From NCBI GenBank assembly GCA_028456385.1, contig JALNQF010000257.1, positions 1 through 58,996 of the forward strand: a DNA stretch of 58,996 bases. Reading direction: 5' to 3'. This stretch comes from Ophiosphaerella korrae. Taxonomy: Eukaryota; Ascomycota; Dothideomycetes; Pleosporales; Phaeosphaeriaceae. The stretch's first letter is position 1. Every line of letters starts with the position of its first letter. The position numbers and the translations under genes are program-made. Below are positions 55,361-58,996 of the stretch, piece by piece. The notes beneath the pieces were generated by a model. It ran no database searches, was not told the DNA's origin, and saw only the letters and a list, made by a program, of their open reading frames with translations.

Positions 55361-56164
55361 ATGCGGTTCAACTTGGAGAGAAAGCGCACTGCCATCATCG
55401 AGTCTAGTGATAGTTCGCCCACTGATTCCACGGATGCATTTCGCGAAGACTCTACGTCCCAGTCCCGCAAGCTTCGGCTTTCCAACAAGATTATTGATCG
55501 CGCATGCGCTTACAGCGGTCTTCTATACACATCGTTCTCCTTTATATTTTTTATTGCCTCGGGGAACTTCCCACCCGCCGCGCCAACCCTCACTGCCGAG
55601 CAAGTCGTACAACATTACCAGGACCATAATGTGGGCTACAAAGTTGGAGCATCATTCTTCGTTCTCTCTGGCGCCTTCTACGGTTCGTTCACTGCGGCGA
55701 TGTCGCAGCAAATGAAGCGCATCCCTGGCGTGGGCCACACGCTCATCTCAGCACAAGAGGTTTCTGGGGCCTGGGCCTGCATAACTTTCTCCGTTCCCGC
55801 CATCTTCTTCGCAACGACGGCGTATCGGTTGGACCGGCCGCCAGAGATCACTCAAGCACTGAACGACCTGAGCTGGTTGATGACATTCATGCCCTTTGCC
55901 CCGTTTGTTGTGCAAAATTGGGCGTTCGCATTTGCGTTATTTCTTGATAAGAGAGCGAAGCCGTTATTTCCTCCGCTCGTCGCATGGGTCAATCTCGTGT
56001 CGCCCGTCGTATTGGGGTCTGGCATAGCGATGCACTGTGCAAAACGAGGACCGCTGGCTTGGAATGGGGCATTGACGTTCTGGCTGACGGCTGTGGTTTT
56101 CGGAATTCAGAGCATTGTAAATATACTGTACACGGTGAAGGCTATTGAGACAGAGCTAGATTAG
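55361..56164 (+). CDS. Multi-pass integral membrane protein, 267 aa
   Basis: An intronless frame. The start at 55361 (CAAAATG context) is preferred over an ATG 33 bases upstream. A hydrophilic, Ser-rich cytoplasmic N-terminus of about 50 residues precedes about six hydrophobic segments (GLLYTSFSFIFFIASG; GASFFVLSGAFYGSFTAAM; ACITFSVPAIFFATTAY; LMTFMPFAPFVVQNWAFAFA; a segment near VNLVSPVVLGSGIAM; FWLTAVVFGIQSIVNILYTV). PPAAPTLTAEQVVQHYQDHN and ALNDLSWLMTFMPFAPF are conserved-looking parts of a family I recall from fungi and actinobacteria, without known biochemistry. Its position beside a cyclase and a P450 suggests a role in terpenoid handling or export, which is inference. It is apparently intact. 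Confidence 0.75.
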   Translation: MRFNLERKRTAIIESSDSSPTDSTDAFREDSTSQSRKLRLSNKIIDRACAYSGLLYTSFSFIFFIASGNFPPAAPTLTAEQVVQHYQDHNVGYKVGASFFVLSGAFYGSFTAAMSQQMKRIPGVGHTLISAQEVSGAWACITFSVPAIFFATTAYRLDRPPEITQALNDLSWLMTFMPFAPFVVQNWAFAFALFLDKRAKPLFPPLVAWVNLVSPVVLGSGIAMHCAKRGPLAWNGALTFWLTAVVFGIQSIVNILYTVKAIETELD

Positions 56165-56649
56165 AACCTTCAGGGTGCACACTTGAAAATATAAAACTCA
56201 GTTGTACCGCCTATACGTCTCAAAGATGGTGTATCTTCGTCTTCTCATTGTTGATGTTAGTGAACTCACCGCTTGAACAATAAACTATACTCTCATAAGT
56301 AATACACGGCGTTCTTCGACCACAGAATAGATGCGATTGCGATAGGTTTGCTCTACCGTTATGACGATATCAGCTCGAGGAGATTTCCCGCTTTTCGTGT
56401 GGCTTCTAGATTATCGCGTTCATTTGGACTTCAGTCGCCGCTCAGTCGTAGCTCCCGTTTTTGTGCGCCGGAAACTCGCCTTGCCGATCGTGTCGGCAGG
56501 TCAACTGACTATGGATTTGCCTCGGTTGAGATGGCAATGCCAAGCTAGGTTTGGCGCGGTGTCGGCAGTTCAACTAACCATGAAATAAGCGAGGTTGTAA
56601 TGGCTAACGCCAACCTAGGTTAGCGCGTTCGCAGCTCTAAGCAAGTTTA
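56165..56649. other. Transition to the AT-rich block
   Basis: 3' flank of the membrane gene. At about 56490-56630 a GTCGGCAG...CAACTGACTATGG-like block occurs twice in imperfect form, probably a small repeat. No gene. Confidence 0.4.
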
Positions 56650-57457
56650 ACTTAACTTAGCCCTAACACAATATATTTACAACACGTTACAATTACGTTT
56701 ATAATATATTCTTATATATATAATATAATAGTTTATAAGACTCTAGTATAAAATATAGGTTAATAAAATATATTATAGAGTTATTCTAATTACATTCTAA
56801 TATAACTATTAATATTATATTAACCTAATATTAGTACCTTAAGGCTTAGGGCTATTTTAGCTTAATAATAGTAGTAACCTAGTAGTAAAGATTAAAGAGT
56901 TATTTTATAGAGCTCTAGTAAGTAATAGTATCTATAGAGTAAGAATATATTTATAAAATATTTTAAGTATATTCTAATTATTATAGTAAAAATTAAGTAT
57001 AAAAAGTACCCTAAGAACCTATATTAAAAACTAGTATAGATATAGTAATATTATACTATATTAGAATACTAAAGAGTAGATTTACTATAGTATCTTTATA
57101 CTATTAATAGATAAGTATATAAAACGTATTTTAAATATATTCTAATTATATTTTAAATTAGTACTAAGAGGTTATAAAAAAGTATAATTATATATTAAAT
57201 AAGTAAGTTATTAGAATAAAGTAATAGTACTAGCTATATTAGATACACTTTAATAATCTACTTAAAATCTACTTATTTAAGATTAGGACTAAAGTAAAAG
57301 AAGTTTAGAAGCTATTTTAAATATATTCTAATATAACTATAGCTTAATCTTAATTATATAAGAAACTATTCTAAGTACTTAAGCTAAGTTATACTTTATA
57401 ATATATATAAAGTATATTTTTAGAAATAATATAACTAGTAAGTATACTAGAATATAT

Positions 57458-57619
57458 TATAAGTTAGAGCTCTACTCTATATAATTTAAGTAAGCTTATA
57501 GTAGTAAGTAAGCTATATAAGCTATTTAAGCTACTCTACTATATATAAGTAGCTTAGCTTAGATAGCTTTTTAATTAATAATTATCTTTTACTTATTCCT
57601 AAGCTTATATCTTATAATA
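57458..57619 (+). mobile_element. RIP-mutated LTR, family 2, copy C
   Basis: Can be matched base by base with the LTR at 25737-25901 when C-to-T and G-to-A changes are allowed: TTAGAGCTCT, the ATATATAAGTAG box, and the TTACTTATTCCTAAGCTTAT end. The following sequence (57620-57790) does not obviously match the internal region after copy B. Confidence 0.75.
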
Positions 57620-57790
57620 GAATATACTTAAACTACTATAAGGTAGACTTTACGCAAGATAACTTAATAAGGTAGTTTTAACAATTAACTAAAAAGAGTA
57701 AATAGTAGAGAAAGCTATCTAAGTAAGTACTAGGTATATATACCTAGTAGCTTACTAAGCGCTAACTAAAAGTAGAAAGGTAGTTGAATA

Positions 57791-57872
57791 TTAGTAAGTT
57801 TGCGATGTTAGTAAGTTTGTAATGTTAGTAAGTTTGCAATGTTAGTAAGTTGCAAACTTACTAACATTAGTG
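57791..57872. repeat. 17-bp tandem repeat joined to a palindrome
   Basis: Three units of TTAGTAAGTTTGCRATG-type sequence (57791-57807, 57808-57824, 57825-57841) and a partial fourth that folds back as GTTAGTAAGTT-GC-AAACTTACTAAC. It looks like the end of an element with terminal repeats, or an inverted junction between two copies. Confidence 0.8.
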
Positions 57873-57879
57873 CGAAAAT

Positions 57880-58658
57880 AAGAGATATAAGAGATAACTC
57901 CCTTACATAGGCTTAGTATTAAGCTTAGATAAGATTACTAGCGCTAGTATTAGATAAGGCTAGTAAGTTTTTTAGCGTTTAGATAAGCTCTTATAACGTA
58001 GCTTTGTTATTTTTAAGTAGAGTTATCTTAGCTATTACTAGATAGCTTAGATTAACTATAGCGTTTACTTAGGTACTTAGCGCTCTAAGACGTACTATTT
58101 AGAATATCTAAGTATCTTTCTTAGCTTAGTATTTATCTATTATAAGCTTATAGGTTGCTACCTATTCTATAAATACTAATCTCTTTAGTTTAAGTTAAGC
58201 TAGTTTATTAGTATATATATTAGGAGTGTTATTAGCCTCTAGGTTAATAAGCTTCTAGATACCTAGCTTAAGTACGTTGTAATAGAGTTATATAAACTAT
58301 ACTAGCTATTATAAGTACTTATTAAGTAGAGTAGTACTTTTATTAAGTAGAGTTATCTTACTATAAGATATTATAAGCGTTTAAGTAATAGATAAGATAG
58401 GATAAGATAAGATAAAAGTATACTAAGCTCGCGATCTTTTACTATAGTATATAGGATAAAACTATTATATAATTTTTAGCGCTAAGCTTATAACTATTAT
58501 AAGATATAAGCTTAGAAATAAGTAAAAGATAATTATTAATTAAAGAGCTATCTAAGCTAAGTTACTTATATATAGTAGAGTAGCTTAAATAGCTTATATA
58601 GCTTACTTACTACTATAGGCTTACTTAAATTATATAGAGTAAAGCTCTAACTTATAAT
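57880..58658 (-). mobile_element. RIP-mutated family 2 element, LTR copy D plus internal region, inverted
   Basis: On the minus strand an LTR (about 58658-58495) is followed by internal sequence that matches 48775-49215 after RIP-type substitutions, for example a shared GATCGCGAGCT-AGTATAC block and TAGCTAGTATAGTT. It is orientated opposite to copy C, so the two form an inverted pair around the 17-bp repeat. Confidence 0.7.
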
Positions 58659-58996
58659 AATATTCTATATTTTCTAATTAGCTTCTTTCTTAAGTTCTTT
58701 AGTTCTTTAGTTATACTTAATAGTTTATTAAAGAGTTACTATAAGATAAATTAATAAAGAATATAATTTAAATAAGTTCTAAAACTATTTTAACTATAGA
58801 TCTCTAGGTATAACTACTATATAGTCGAAGTAGAGAGTATTAGTATTATTAGAAATTAAATACTACTTAGTATTAATAGATAGCCTTACTAGATATAGTA
58901 AACTAAAGTACTTTAATTCCTAAATTTCTTCTAGTATAATATTAGAACGCGTTATAAATATATATAGATTATATTTAAGTATATACTTTATATAGC

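Larger units (their letters stand above)
56650..58996. repeat. AT-rich RIP block
   Basis: The sequence switches abruptly to very AT-rich DNA in which CpA and TpG are nearly absent, while CpT and ApG persist. That is the expected outcome of RIP saturating repeated DNA. All long frames are destroyed. Recognisable within it are family 2 LTR relics in both orientations, a 17-bp tandem array and the inverted internal region of the family 2 element. It continues to the window edge. Confidence 0.9.

Noticed and set aside
50836..56164. Trichothecene cluster
   Set aside because: Only a TRI5-family cyclase and one P450 are present; no other trichothecene-pathway gene is seen and the family makes other sesquiterpenes too.
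1..58996. CRISPR array
   Set aside because: The tandem arrays (118, 126, 39 and 17 bp) have no constant repeat with unique spacers, and the genome is fungal.
1..58996. Starship captain (DUF3435 tyrosine recombinase)
   Set aside because: No frame with the expected length or conserved residues was recognised; a Starship is only suggested by cargo-type genes.
56650..58996. Subtelomere or telomere
   Set aside because: No TTAGGG-type arrays; the AT-rich end is explained by RIP of interspersed elements.

Overview
The window is genomic DNA of a filamentous ascomycete (Pezizomycotina; a dothideomycete-type genome would fit, but the sequence does not fix the class). The evidence is short GT-AG introns of about 34-140 nt with CTAAC/CTGAC-type branch sites, fungal-specific protein families (Zn2Cys6 regulator, DUF3723, DUF7580-like, BTB proteins of the NPEDG type, 42-residue TPR arrays, TRI5-type terpene cyclase), and strong repeat-induced point mutation (RIP). 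RIP shows as C-to-T changes at CpA that turn Gln codons into TAG/TAA stops, and as an AT-rich block at the right end with almost no CpA/TpG. This is an accessory, repeat-rich compartment: few intact genes lie among many decayed ones.

Layout. 1-6.9 kb: almost empty, with degenerate repeats and short tandem duplications. 6.9-12 kb: a solo LTR with a perfect 5-bp target duplication, an intact orphan gene (7848-8876), a foldback MITE with TA target sites (9594-10004) and a broken SANT/Myb-like gene. 12.7-18.3 kb: a protein kinase with C-terminal beta-propeller-like repeats, broken by a 10-bp tandem duplication, then a nuclear-looking conserved gene broken by a 7-bp tandem duplication and two homopolymer shifts. 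18.6-28 kb: a second solo LTR, unidentified fragments, a RIP-stopped class III aminotransferase beside an unidentified RIP-stopped gene, a solo LTR of a second family, and a decayed Zn2Cys6 regulator. 28.5-35.1 kb: a decayed DUF3723 gene, 118-bp tandem repeats, a TPR gene split by the third solo LTR, and an intact BTB-type gene. 38.1-45.7 kb: the 3' end of a LINE, then the best-preserved stretch: a C2H2/TPR gene with seven nearly identical TPR units, transcribed divergently from an intact DUF7580-like gene, followed by a TPR relic and an intact gene with a possible PD-(D/E)XK-like core. 46.7-49.8 kb: a broken gene joining glycine-rich hydrophobic segments to a U-box-like end, an LTR with a RIP-mutated internal region, and a 39-bp minisatellite. 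50.8-56.2 kb: a compact intact trio of a TRI5-family sesquiterpene cyclase, a six-exon cytochrome P450 and a multi-pass membrane protein. 56.65-58.996 kb: an AT-rich RIP block holding RIP-mutated copies of the second LTR family in opposite orientations.

How the genes may work together. The cyclase would make a cyclic sesquiterpene from farnesyl diphosphate and the P450 would oxidise it; the membrane protein may help export or membrane association. The C2H2/TPR and DUF7580-like genes share a roughly 236-bp promoter region and resemble the repeat-sensor and effector architecture of fungal self/non-self recognition; this is an inference. DUF3723 and SANT/Myb-like genes are often cargo of giant Starship elements, but I see no DUF3435 tyrosine-recombinase captain, so a Starship is not demonstrated.

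A recurring structural signal is the perfect short tandem duplication (7, 8, 10, 12, 21 and 22 bp). Three of these are the apparent frameshifting lesions of three otherwise readable genes.
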